Counted from the stretch's first letter, positions 51,626 through 60,137 are shown. The stretch is DNA of 64,000 bases from CAZZCU01 sp964652825 (GCA_964652825.1 CAZZCU010000011.1:1-64000); one strand, 5' to 3'. The notes: generated from the letters alone by a model not told the origin. Translations and numbers: made by a program.

Positions 51626-53415
51626 GTAGCAGCTCGCAACATCTGGACCTGCACGAAGATCGCGTGGTCGCGAAATCCGGTTTTGCAGCGATGTTTGAAC
51701 TAAGCCGTTATGGTCGCGGTTTAAGCTGGCGTTTCAGTGGCGCGGTGTTTTTGGTGTTCTTGAGTTCGGTGATGGTCATGATCTCGGCAAATCTGCTCGG
51801 GCGTCTGGCCGAAGGCATCATGGCGCGGTCGCAAGCGCAATTGATCTGGACATTGGCGGCGGCGATCATGGCCTGTGAATTAAGTGCCGTGGTGGTTCGG
51901 TATTACGGGCGCCTCAGCTTGTTTTATCTGACCAATCAGGTGTCTTTGAATTTACGTCGTCAGTTGTTTCAGAAGTTAAATCGCCTGCCGATCGCCTATT
52001 ACGACACGCAACCACTGGGACGCACGATCACGCGTTTGACCAGCGATGTCGAAGGTATCGAGGTGTTTTTTAACGGCACGCTCGCCGCGTTGTTGATGGC
52101 GTCCATCAATATCGGTGTGGTGTTTATCAGCATGTTGCTGACCGATTTTCAATTTGGGTCGATGGTGGCGTTAACAGCGTTGCCGGCGATTATTTTTACT
52201 TTGGGGACGCGTGGTCCTGTGCGGCAATGGCTGCGTTTGAGTAAACAGCGTAATGCTTTTGCGAATAGCAAGTTGGCTGAATTTTTAAGCGGCATGCCGG
52301 TGATCAAAGTTTTTGCTTTGGAAAATTGGACGTTCCGGCGCTTTCAGGAAGCATTGAACCAACACCTGTACGCGCAATTGAAAGTGATGGGCTGGAACTC
52401 ACTGATTCGTCCAACGTGCGTGTTCTTATGCGCGGTGCCGACGGTTTTTATCTTGTGGCGTGGCGGCGTGCAAGTGGTCGAGGGAACGCTGGCGATTGGT
52501 TTATTTGTCGCTTTTGTGCGGTATAGCGAACGATTTTTGCAGCCGATCATGGTGGTCACGCAGGAGATTCAAGTTGTACAAGAGGCGCTGTCGGCGAGCG
52601 AACGCGTGCAGCAAATGCTGACCGAGCCGGAAGAAGTGGATGTCTTCGGTGAGGATGGTACTTATGACGAACGTCTGAAGGGTGACGTACGTTTTGGCAA
52701 TGTGTGGTTGAGTTATCGCGCTGATGACTTTGTGCTCAAAGGCGTAAGTTTTCAGGTGACTCAGGGAATGAAGGTCGCGTTCGTCGGACCAACTGGTTCT
52801 GGCAAAACCTCGACTTTGAGTTTGATGCCGCGGCTGTATCCGTTTCAGGCTGGCGAGATCAGTATCGATGGCCAAAGTATTGTCGATTGGAAGCGGGCGG
52901 CATTGCGTCAGCAAATCGGTTTGGTCAGCCAGGATGTGGTGATTTTTCGGGGAACATTGCGAGCAAATTTGCTAGCGGCAGTCAACGATCACGTTGAAGC
53001 CGCTGAGCGAGTGCAGGCCGCCTGCGAGGCGACTGGTTTGGCGCGTATCATGCGGCGTTTTCCCGAAGGGCTGGATACTGTGTTGATCGATGGCGGCGAA
53101 AATCTCAGTCAGGGCGAACGTCAACTCGTGGCATTCACGCGCATGCTGCTCAAGAATCCAGCGATCCTGCTGCTCGATGAGGCGACGGCAAACATCGACG
53201 AGGAGTGCGAACAGTTGATTCAGGATGCTATTACGCGTCTCATGCAGCGCCGTACTTGTTTTATCATTGCGCATCGCTTGAGCACGATCATTCAATGTGA
53301 TTTGATCCTCGTGTTCGAGGATGGCAGGATTGTGGAGCGTGGCACGCACGCCGAGCTGATGCAGCAGGGCGGACTTTACTATCGTCTGGCCTCGACGCAG
53401 GCTCTATCGCATTAG
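51622..53415 (+). CDS. ABC exporter half-transporter, catalytic partner (second pair)
   Basis: 597 residues. Walker A GPTGSGKTS, signature LSQGERQLVAFTRML, Walker B ILLLDEATANID with the catalytic Glu, H-loop IIAHRLST. Membrane domain with N-terminal hydrophobic helices (VFLVFLSSVMVMISANLLG). AGGGAG precedes ATG 51622, which overlaps the upstream stop. Same architecture as the 24-28 kb pair but reversed gene order, catalytic partner second. It overlaps the convergent folK end by 12 bases. Confidence 0.9.
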   Translation: MSSSSQHLDLHEDRVVAKSGFAAMFELSRYGRGLSWRFSGAVFLVFLSSVMVMISANLLGRLAEGIMARSQAQLIWTLAAAIMACELSAVVVRYYGRLSLFYLTNQVSLNLRRQLFQKLNRLPIAYYDTQPLGRTITRLTSDVEGIEVFFNGTLAALLMASINIGVVFISMLLTDFQFGSMVALTALPAIIFTLGTRGPVRQWLRLSKQRNAFANSKLAEFLSGMPVIKVFALENWTFRRFQEALNQHLYAQLKVMGWNSLIRPTCVFLCAVPTVFILWRGGVQVVEGTLAIGLFVAFVRYSERFLQPIMVVTQEIQVVQEALSASERVQQMLTEPEEVDVFGEDGTYDERLKGDVRFGNVWLSYRADDFVLKGVSFQVTQGMKVAFVGPTGSGKTSTLSLMPRLYPFQAGEISIDGQSIVDWKRAALRQQIGLVSQDVVIFRGTLRANLLAAVNDHVEAAERVQAACEATGLARIMRRFPEGLDTVLIDGGENLSQGERQLVAFTRMLLKNPAILLLDEATANIDEECEQLIQDAITRLMQRRTCFIIAHRLSTIIQCDLILVFEDGRIVERGTHAELMQQGGLYYRLASTQALSH

Positions 53416-53916
53416 GAACGCATGGATTTCTAACGTGTAGCCGGCGTCTTCCTGCAACTGGCGCAAGGTTTTGCGTTTACCCGGAAATTTCCAGTCTGGA
53501 GCGATTTCGGCACACGGTACCAGAACAAAATCGCGTTCCAACAGGCGCGGATGGGGAATCGTCAACTCGGTTGTGGTCATGGTCAATGACTCGCCGGTGG
53601 CGTTTTGCCAGAGCGCGATATCGATATCAATCGTGCGATTACCCCAATGTACGCGCCGCTCGCGTCCCAAAAGTTGTTCGATCCGCAAAAGCTCTCGCAT
53701 ACACACAACGGGTTCGAGATCAGTTGCCAGAATCAGTGCGGCGTTGAGAAAACTCTGATCAGCGGCGCCGATCGGTTCGGTTGCATAAAGCGCGGAGATT
53801 TTGACGACGTTGCCGCAATGCTCGCCGAGTTTTTGCACGGCCTGCGTCAGATACTGTTCACGATCGCCAAGATTGGCGCCTAATGCCAACAACACTTGTG
53901 AGCTTAGCGACGCCAT
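53404..53916 (-). CDS. folK: 7,8-dihydro-6-hydroxymethylpterin pyrophosphokinase FolK
   Basis: Adds pyrophosphate from ATP to 6-hydroxymethyl-dihydropterin, folate pathway. 170 residues. LALGANLGDRE near the start, YATEPIG and FLNAALIL, WGNRTIDIDIALW with the catalytic/metal aspartates, and IPHPRLLERDFVLVPCAEI. The start ATG overlaps the stop of the upstream YeeE gene (TAATG); no strong Shine-Dalgarno is seen, so translation is coupled. It is on the opposite strand to folB 1 kb away. Confidence 0.93.
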   Translation of the reverse strand: MASLSSQVLLALGANLGDREQYLTQAVQKLGEHCGNVVKISALYATEPIGAADQSFLNAALILATDLEPVVCMRELLRIEQLLGRERRVHWGNRTIDIDIALWQNATGESLTMTTTELTIPHPRLLERDFVLVPCAEIAPDWKFPGKRKTLRQLQEDAGYTLEIHAFLMR

Positions 53917-54317
53917 TATTTGCGCGCCAACATGATGCCGGCGGTCATCGCTACTACAAATAACAACGCGCCGGAAATACCGCCGCCGAGTGCGACAAAA
54001 GCTGGACCCGGACAAAAGCCGGCGATGCCCCAGCCGATGCCAAACAGGGTTGCTCCCAGTAGGAGGCGACGATCGATATTTTGTTTTTGCGGTAGATCAA
54101 AGGTCGCGGTCAGTAACGGCCGATGGCGCCGACTGATCCATTTATAACTGCTCGCGTACACTCCGATCGCGCCGATCATGACGAACATCAGGCTTGGGTC
54201 CCAGGTGCCAGCGATGTCGAGGAAGTTGAGAACCTTGCTTGGCTTGGTCATACCGGCCACGCCGAGACCGAGTGCAAACAGTATCCCGACAAAGAAGGCC
54301 GCGAGTAAACTATTCAT
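53916..54317 (-). CDS. YeeE/YedE-family transporter, second half
   Basis: 133 residues, four helices (LLAAFFVGILFALGLGVAG, LLGATLFGIGWGIAGFCPG, ALLFVVAMTAGIML) with the conserved GFCPGPA. It is the C-terminal half of a YeeE/YedE sulfur-compound transporter (DUF6691 type), split here from its N-terminal half. GAGG lies five bases before ATG 54317; the frame from 54500 carries a nonsense N-terminus. Overlaps the first half by four bases. Confidence 0.85.
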   Translation of the reverse strand: MNSLLAAFFVGILFALGLGVAGMTKPSKVLNFLDIAGTWDPSLMFVMIGAIGVYASSYKWISRRHRPLLTATFDLPQKQNIDRRLLLGATLFGIGWGIAGFCPGPAFVALGGGISGALLFVVAMTAGIMLARK

Positions 54318-54757
54318 GACATCCTCGATAAAAGATGGCGAATGACAAAAACTGTAAACATACCCAAAGCCATAAACGTCCCCGTCGCAACCAGGGAGCG
54401 CGGCGATAGGCGACTGATGCCACAAATCCCGTGGCCGCTGGTGCAGCCGCTGCTGATCGCCGTACCCAAGCCGACCAATAAGCCGGCGCTGACCAACCAA
54501 AACGGTTGGCGCACGGGCAATGGCACATCAAAAACCTCGGGAAACCACAACCGCAGAATAAAACCGCCGCACATCATGCCGAGGACCATGGCGGCGCGCC
54601 AAGGGACTTCGGTGCGGTTGCTAGGCTTGATTAATCCGCCATAAATGCCACTGATGCCCAGAATCCGCCCGTTCAGATACAGTAACAACGCTCCTGCCGT
54701 GCCGATGAGAAGGCCGCCCAGCAGGGGCGGCAGAGGCTGAAAAGGTAAAATCGTCAT
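54314..54757 (-). CDS. YeeE/YedE-family transporter, first half
   Basis: 147 residues, N-terminal half with ILGISGIYGGLI, SAGLLVGLGTAISSGCTSGHGICG, which holds the conserved cysteine of thiosulfate-type transporters. Two separate short proteins probably assemble into one transporter; in many bacteria YeeE is a single chain. Thiosulfate or sulfide uptake is the family expectation. Precedes folK, suggesting cotranscription; the downstream genes overlap (ATGA then TAATG). Confidence 0.85.
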   Translation of the reverse strand: MTILPFQPLPPLLGGLLIGTAGALLLYLNGRILGISGIYGGLIKPSNRTEVPWRAAMVLGMMCGGFILRLWFPEVFDVPLPVRQPFWLVSAGLLVGLGTAISSGCTSGHGICGISRLSPRSLVATGTFMALGMFTVFVIRHLLSRMS

Positions 54758-54846
54758 AAAAAGCTCCGGTTTTAGCTGAGTTGATTTTTATAGGTTAATC
54801 AGTATGTTGTCGCAAGCGGCGTTTATGCCGGCTAGGATGAGCGGCG

Positions 54847-55215
54847 ATGTATACGATTGAAGTTTTACAGTATCCAGTAGTTATGCGTTTAGGGTTTTTC
54901 CCGGATGAACGACGCGTTGTTCAGGAAGTCTATATCAGTTTGCGCGTGCACCTCGACGCGAAGATTCAACCTGGCCTACATGATGATCTGGATTTAACGC
55001 TTGATTACGGGCGGGTCATGCGTTTGCTGGATGAATTGTTGACCGACAAAGAAGTCAAGCTGGTAGAAACAGTGGTGGAGTTGGTGGGTAATGCGGTGCT
55101 GACGGCATTTCCTGCGATTGTCGCCGTCGACGTGAGTGTCGAAAAACGCACGTTGCCAAAGTTTATCGCCAAGGGTGCGCATGTGCGAGTTAGTCGCAGT
55201 TTTGACAAAGCCTAA
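54847..55215 (+). CDS. folB: Dihydroneopterin aldolase FolB
   Basis: Cleaves dihydroneopterin to 6-hydroxymethyl-dihydropterin plus glycolaldehyde, the step before FolK. 122 residues. RLGFFPDERRVVQEVYISLRV holds the substrate glutamate, DLTLDYGRVMRLLDELL and LVETVVELVGNAVL the helices, and VSVEKRTLPK a catalytic Lys region. The pattern is diverged from the usual Gly-rich start (GVHGYHG gives LGFFPDE). ATG 54847 has no strong Shine-Dalgarno. uvrA-like gene follows 17 bases later. Confidence 0.8.
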   Translation: MYTIEVLQYPVVMRLGFFPDERRVVQEVYISLRVHLDAKIQPGLHDDLDLTLDYGRVMRLLDELLTDKEVKLVETVVELVGNAVLTAFPAIVAVDVSVEKRTLPKFIAKGAHVRVSRSFDKA

Positions 55216-55232
55216 GGATAGGTAAATATAAC

Positions 55233-57776
55233 ATGCATAGCATTGATCATATTCAGGTGCGGGGCGCTTGCGAACATAATCTAAAAGATATCAGTGTTAG
55301 TATCGAGCGGGGGAAGATGACGGTCATTACGGGCGTCAGTGGCTCGGGCAAAAGCTCCTTGGCTTTTGATACGATCCTCGCGGAAGCTCAGCGCCGATTT
55401 TTTTACACTTTGTCGCATTATTCACGACAGTTTCTTGATCTTGGTTCGCGGCCGGCCGTGCAGTTCATGGCTGGCTTATCGCCGGCGATCGCTCTGGCGC
55501 AAAACGAAACGCAGCCGTCGCGACGAGCCACGGTCGGCACGCTTACGGATATCAGTGAATTGCTGGCGGTGATGTTCGCGCAGTTTGGAACACAGCATTG
55601 TCCCGAGCACGATCTGATAACCGGTGCATTGTCGATCGGTGAGATCGTCGAGACGATTTTTGCCAATTTTGCCGGTGAAACAGTGTTGATTTGCGCGCCG
55701 ATTGCGGAAAAGAAAAAGGGTAATTTTGCAACGCGTCTGGAAAAGATCGCGGCGCGTGGTTTTATGCGTGCGATCATTGATGATAAGCTGCGTAATCTTC
55801 AGCCGGTGCCGCAGCTTATAAAAGAAGAAAAACACACGATTAAAGTCATCGTCGATCAGCTCACGGTTACGCCGAAAAGCCGTGATCGCTTGCGACGCAG
55901 TCTCGAAGCCGCGCTGGTCGAGGCTGATGGTTTTGGTGAGTTGGTGCCACTGGATAAAGATGCCAAGCCAAAGTTGGCAGCAGCGCAGCGATTCTCGACC
56001 AAAGCCGGTTGCCGTGTTTGCGGTTACAGCTGGCCGAAGTTGGATTCACGTTATTTCTCCGCCAATTCGCTCGGTAAGTGTCTGGACTGTGATGGCTACG
56101 GTCATCGCGAGATCGACGCTGCGGAATTTCCCGATGACTATCTGGTCGAAGATGATCTCGATCATGCCGAGTGTACCTGTTCGGCTTGCAACGGCACGGG
56201 CTTGTCCACCAATCTGCGGGCGATTCGTCTTCAGGATAAATCGATCATCGATTTGCAGGCGTCGTCGTTGGCAAGTGTGCATGAATTTTTGCAGGCGACG
56301 GCGGGGTTGGAGCCTTATGCCGCCAATGGTGCTTTTCAGCGGGTCTATACTGAGATCAACTCGGCACTGGGACGCATTCTGGAAGTCGGACTGAATTATC
56401 TGTCGCTGTCCCGGCGCGTGCGCACGTTATCCGGGGGAGAAGCGCAACGTCTGAAGTTGGCAGGTATACTCTCGGAAAGTTTGCGGGGCGTTTTATATGT
56501 GCTTGATGAGCCGAGTCAGGGATTGCATCCGATCGAATTAAAACGTCTGGTGGCGTCGTTGTATCATTTGCGCGACCTGGGCAATACGCTGGTGATCGTT
56601 GATCACGACGAGACGATTATGCGCGCGGCGGATTGGATCATTGATTTGGGTCCCGGAGGCGGCGCGCGCGGTGGCGAATTAATGGCGCGCTTTGCGCCGC
56701 AGCAAGCCAAGGCGTTCAGCAAACAATCGGTTACCGCAGCGTTTCTGGCGCGTCCATCGGTCATGACGACGAAAGCCTCCACCAAAAAGGTGGCGCAGGC
56801 GCCGCGCGGTTATATTACCATTCACGATGCCTCACTTTATAATCTCCAGATCGAGCGCGTGCGTTTTCCCGTTGGTCAGATGTCGATTGTCAGCGGTGTT
56901 TCCGGCGCGGGTAAAACCAGTCTTGCCCGCTCGGTGCTGTATGAGAATATTCAGGATTTATTTGAGCTGGAAGCCAACGGTCGCGCGCAGCGGTTTCGTT
57001 ATCGCGGTTGTAGCAAGATCACCGGTATCGACGAGTTGGAAATGGTGTGGCTGGTCGATCGGCGACCGGTGGCCAAAAGCAGCGTCAGTATGCCGGCGTC
57101 GTATCTGGATATTTTTAGTGACATTCGCACGTTGTTTGCCGAGCTGCCTGAAGCACAGGTCGCGGGACTGACACAGCGCAGTTTCTCGTTGCAGGTGGAA
57201 GGCGGTCGTTGCGATGAGTGCAAAGGCCGCGGCGAGATTAATTTGCAGATGCGATTTCTTGCCGACGCGCGCGTTCGTTGTTCCCGTTGTAAGGGTAAGC
57301 GCTATCGGCCGGAGGTTCTGGAGGTGCGCTTTGGCGGTTTGAATCTCGCCGAGATTTTGAATCTGACTCTGGACGAGGCGATGGAACATTTTAAGACGTT
57401 CAAGCGTATCCAGAAACATTTGCAGCCCGCTATTGATTTGGGCCTCGGTTATTTGAAGCTTGGACAACCGAGCGCCAGTTTATCAGGCGGCGAAGCACAG
57501 CGCTTGAAACTGGTCCCGTTGCTGGCGAAAAAACACGGTGCCGGCAGTTTGTTAGTCATTGACGAACCAACCACCGGTTTGCATTTTGAGGATGTGCTAC
57601 GTTTGACCAAATGCTTGCGTCAACTTGTCGACGATGGCGCAACGGTCGTGGTTATCGAGCATAATGTCGACGTTATCGCACGATCAGATTGGGTTGTTGA
57701 GCTTGGTCCAGGCGCGGCAGCGCAGGGCGGACGAGTTGTCTACGAGGGTTTGCCAAGACAAGCCGTCGTTTCCTGA
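55233..57776 (+). CDS. UvrA-like ABC ATPase (short UvrA paralogue)
   Basis: 847 residues, a UvrA-family DNA-damage ATPase. Two NBDs: Walker A GVSGSGKSS (near residue 35) and GVSGAGKTS; signatures LSGGEAQRLKLAGIL and LSGGEAQRLKLVPLL; two zinc modules (CRVCG then CLDC and CSAC; CDECKGRGEIN then CSRCKGK). Housekeeping UvrA is about 940 residues; this is shorter, with an altered DNA-binding insert, as in UvrA2-type paralogues implicated in resistance to DNA-binding drugs. No uvrB or uvrC nearby. Whether it replaces or supplements UvrA cannot be told from this window. Confidence 0.88.
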   Translation: MHSIDHIQVRGACEHNLKDISVSIERGKMTVITGVSGSGKSSLAFDTILAEAQRRFFYTLSHYSRQFLDLGSRPAVQFMAGLSPAIALAQNETQPSRRATVGTLTDISELLAVMFAQFGTQHCPEHDLITGALSIGEIVETIFANFAGETVLICAPIAEKKKGNFATRLEKIAARGFMRAIIDDKLRNLQPVPQLIKEEKHTIKVIVDQLTVTPKSRDRLRRSLEAALVEADGFGELVPLDKDAKPKLAAAQRFSTKAGCRVCGYSWPKLDSRYFSANSLGKCLDCDGYGHREIDAAEFPDDYLVEDDLDHAECTCSACNGTGLSTNLRAIRLQDKSIIDLQASSLASVHEFLQATAGLEPYAANGAFQRVYTEINSALGRILEVGLNYLSLSRRVRTLSGGEAQRLKLAGILSESLRGVLYVLDEPSQGLHPIELKRLVASLYHLRDLGNTLVIVDHDETIMRAADWIIDLGPGGGARGGELMARFAPQQAKAFSKQSVTAAFLARPSVMTTKASTKKVAQAPRGYITIHDASLYNLQIERVRFPVGQMSIVSGVSGAGKTSLARSVLYENIQDLFELEANGRAQRFRYRGCSKITGIDELEMVWLVDRRPVAKSSVSMPASYLDIFSDIRTLFAELPEAQVAGLTQRSFSLQVEGGRCDECKGRGEINLQMRFLADARVRCSRCKGKRYRPEVLEVRFGGLNLAEILNLTLDEAMEHFKTFKRIQKHLQPAIDLGLGYLKLGQPSASLSGGEAQRLKLVPLLAKKHGAGSLLVIDEPTTGLHFEDVLRLTKCLRQLVDDGATVVVIEHNVDVIARSDWVVELGPGAAAQGGRVVYEGLPRQAVVS

Positions 57777-57796
57777 CGGCTTGTCTCAACTCAGAT

Positions 57797-58171
57797 TTAG
57801 GACAAATGTTTCTTCAGTGCTTTGGCGATATCAAACATCGACACTTGCGCGGCGCCAAAAACAGCGCGGAGCTTTTCGTCGGCGTTGATCATGCGCCGGT
57901 TCATGCGATCCTGCAGCTTGTTTCTTTTGATGTAAGCCCAAAGTTTTTTAACGGCTTCCGTACGCGGCAGCGCCTTGTCACCAACAATGCTGGCGAGCTT
58001 TGCGGACGGGGATAACGGCTTCATAAAAGCAGCATTGGGTTTACGTTTTGATTTAGCTTTTTTGGGCTTTGCCGCTTTCTTCTTGGTGGCGCGTTTCGTT
58101 GCCTTTTTCGCGGTGGCTTTTTTCTTCGTTGCTTTCTTGGTCGCTTTTTTTGCCTTTTTCTTCGTGGCCAT
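57797..58171 (-). CDS. SWIB/MDM2-domain protein with an H1-like tail
   Basis: 124 residues. A tail of about 48 residues of KKATKKATKKKAT-type repeats, like the H1-like protein of this window, is followed by a SWIB fold: MKPLSPSAKLASIVG, LPRTEAVKKLWAYIKRNKLQD, and MFDIAKALKKHL. SWIB domains occur in chromatin-remodelling proteins of eukaryotes and in a few bacteria such as Chlamydia. Probably a DNA-associated protein. ATG 58171 has AGAGGAG five bases upstream; GTG 58177 overlaps it. Confidence 0.85.
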   Translation of the reverse strand: MATKKKAKKATKKATKKKATAKKATKRATKKKAAKPKKAKSKRKPNAAFMKPLSPSAKLASIVGDKALPRTEAVKKLWAYIKRNKLQDRMNRRMINADEKLRAVFGAAQVSMFDIAKALKKHLS

Positions 58172-58378
58172 GTGCACTCCTCTGTGGCGTCAAATTCAAA
58201 CCATTCAATCATCATACAACCCCTAAAAAACCAGTGCAATACAGCCGGCGTTAAATCGTCCGTCGAGTAACTGTCAAAAGTCTAGACACTCGCCGGTGGT
58301 CTTGCCCGGCCTAGGGTAGGGAAACCGCTTTACTTTTATCAACCGGAGGTTGGCCCATGACTTGCTCTTATAGAATGA

Positions 58379-58399
58379 GGCGGTTATAGCCGCTTTTTT
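58379..58399 (+). promoter_or_regulatory. Terminator-like hairpin in a gene leader
   Basis: GCGG and CCGC pair around TTATAG (extendable by a G-U and a T-A pair), followed by six T. It ends right at the GGGGA Shine-Dalgarno of the gene starting at 58411. Could be an attenuator or the end of an upstream transcript. Confidence 0.35.
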
Positions 58400-58410
58400 G
58401 GGGATACGTT

Positions 58411-59061
58411 ATGACCATGGTTTTCGAGCATAATAAGCGGAATTTTCGCCGTTTGGGTGCAACCCTCGCGGTGTTGTTCGGCCTGGTATTGGCGGTCTCG
58501 GATTTCCACTTTGAACGCCAGGAAGTTGCTCAAACCACTTGGGCGGATTTTCCGGTTACACCACCCGATTCCATCCCAAAGCCAAGCCAGGAAAGTATCG
58601 AACTTGCCATGACCATGTTCGGTATCAAGGTTCCCGTAAGTGCCAGTCGCCCCGTCTATGATCCGCTGGTGCGTGATCGTGGTTTGACGATTCGTCGCGG
58701 CTGGTTCAGTCAGGCAACGGTGGTCATCGGCCCGTCGGCGTTTTCCAGCTGGGCATTATTGGGCTCGACTTTGGCGCATGAACTGGAAGTTCATTGCACA
58801 CAGAATTTCATGATGATTTCGTTGATGGATAAGCTGGGAATGGATGGCACAGGAACCGCGGAGCGCGAGGCCTACTTACACGAATTACGTTTCGCGCAGC
58901 GTTTTCAGATGGATCAATATGATTATCGTTTGATCACGGAAACGATGGAGTATTATTACCCCGAAACTCGCAAAAACACGCAAATGACGCCAAAACTGAT
59001 GACGCAATCTTTTGGTCGTTGGCTGGCGCGTAAGCTGATCAATCCCGCGTCCAGCAATTAA
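58411..59061 (+). CDS. Membrane-anchored protein with an HExxxH-like motif
   Basis: 216 residues, function unknown. N-terminal membrane anchor (LGATLAVLFGLVLAVSDF), then a periplasmic domain. STLAHELEVHCTQNF contains HELEVH, one residue longer than the zinc-protease HExxH, followed by ERE about 36 residues later; it resembles peptidase-like DUF families in which a helix carries two His and a Glu. Whether it binds zinc is open. ATG 58411 has GGGGA seven bases upstream and a hairpin before it. Alternative start ATG 58417. Confidence 0.6.
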   Translation: MTMVFEHNKRNFRRLGATLAVLFGLVLAVSDFHFERQEVAQTTWADFPVTPPDSIPKPSQESIELAMTMFGIKVPVSASRPVYDPLVRDRGLTIRRGWFSQATVVIGPSAFSSWALLGSTLAHELEVHCTQNFMMISLMDKLGMDGTGTAEREAYLHELRFAQRFQMDQYDYRLITETMEYYYPETRKNTQMTPKLMTQSFGRWLARKLINPASSN

Positions 59062-59071
59062 CTTCCATTCG

Positions 59072-59596
59072 TCAGCGATAATTACTTTTATATTCCAGAT
59101 AGTGCTCAACCGAACTCTTGATGCCATCGAGTTCCTGCTCGGTCAGCGGGCGGGCGGCGACTGCCGGCGAGCCTTTGATCAGATGGCCGGACGGGTATTT
59201 CTTGCCAGGTGTGACCAGGGCACCGGCGGCGACAAACGAGTTCTCCGGGATCACCGCGCCATCGAGAATAACAGCGCCCATGCCGATCAGCGAGTTATCG
59301 CCAATCGTGCAGGCGTGAATAACGGCGCTATGGCCGATGGTGACATTGGCGCCGATATGCGTCGGACCGGTTGTGTGCGTGACGTGGATTACGGTATTGT
59401 CTTGCACGTTGGTACGGGCGCCGATGCGGATATAATTGCAATCGCCACGTACCACGACGTTGAACCAAAAACTGCAGTCGTCGCCAGCGATCAGATCACC
59501 GATCAAACGCGCGCCGGCTGCGACCAGGGTGTTTGCCCCAAGCTGAGGGCTTTTACCCTGATAAGAAACAAGGGATGCACCATCCATGACTAACAT
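59072..59596 (-). CDS. Gamma-carbonic-anhydrase-like hexapeptide-repeat protein
   Basis: 174 residues, left-handed beta-helix protein of the gamma-CA/YrdA/PaaY family. Hexapeptide-like repeats IGDLIAGDDCSFWFNVVVRGDCNYIRIG, TNVQDNTVIHV, IGHSAVIHACTIGDNSLIGMGAVILDGAVI; the histidines of IGHSAVIH and the region NTVIHVTH match metal ligands. Cytoplasmic trimer. ATG 59596 has AGGAG five bases upstream; ATG 59587 is an alternative. Its 5' end overlaps the start of the rhodanese gene on the other strand. Confidence 0.88.
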   Translation of the reverse strand: MLVMDGASLVSYQGKSPQLGANTLVAAGARLIGDLIAGDDCSFWFNVVVRGDCNYIRIGARTNVQDNTVIHVTHTTGPTHIGANVTIGHSAVIHACTIGDNSLIGMGAVILDGAVIPENSFVAAGALVTPGKKYPSGHLIKGSPAVAARPLTEQELDGIKSSVEHYLEYKSNYR

Positions 59597-60125
59597 AAAC
59601 ACTCCTGTCGACAGCGGCGTTGCCGTCGAGTTTTGGGGCGACGCAACGCGATTGGATGATCTGGGTATAACATTTTGGCCGCAGCTTGTGCAGGAGCTTT
59701 TCGGACTGCTCCCGGAAGCACTGGCAAAGCAGGAAGACCGACCGTGGCCGATAACACTTGGTGAGTTGGCGACACAGGTGGCATTACCGCTCGCGGATGT
59801 TAAACGCATATTGGCGGAGGTTCGCCATGAGGCCGTCGGTATCGAAATTGATCAGGCGGCTTTTCGGCAAATAACGCGCGCGGCGGGAACGTTAGTGGTG
59901 GATATCAGACTGCACAGCGAATACGAGCAGGGGCATTTACCCGAGGCGATCTGGCTACAAGGTAGCGATTTTGGTGCGTTGCTGCCGCGTTTGTTGGCGG
60001 CGTCGCAGGTGGTTTGTGTCTGTCAGCACGGCGTGCGCTCGGTCAGTGCCGCTATGTATCTGCGCCGGCTGGGTGTAAAAACCGCCGTATCGCTACGCGG
60101 TGGTATGGCGGCGCTGGGGGATTGA
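59586..60125 (+). CDS. Rhodanese-domain protein
   Basis: 179 residues. The N-terminal 80 residues are unassigned helical sequence with PITLGELATQV and PLADVKRILAEV, then a single rhodanese domain: TLVVDIRLHSEYEQGHLPEAI and the active-site loop VCVCQHGVRSVSAAMYL with the persulfide Cys. Transfers sulfur or cleaves thiol compounds; partner unknown. ATG 59586 has AAGGGA about ten bases upstream and lies within the start region of the divergent gamma-CA gene. Ends 12 bases before the convergent prmA. Confidence 0.8.
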   Translation: MTNINTPVDSGVAVEFWGDATRLDDLGITFWPQLVQELFGLLPEALAKQEDRPWPITLGELATQVALPLADVKRILAEVRHEAVGIEIDQAAFRQITRAAGTLVVDIRLHSEYEQGHLPEAIWLQGSDFGALLPRLLAASQVVCVCQHGVRSVSAAMYLRRLGVKTAVSLRGGMAALGD

Positions 60126-60137
60126 CATCAGCCGTGT

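Noticed and set aside
57975..58226. Plus-strand hydrophobic frame (FLVARFVAFF type) over the SWIB tail
   Set aside because: Same antisense artefact of Lys-rich codons; the SWIB gene on the minus strand is well supported.
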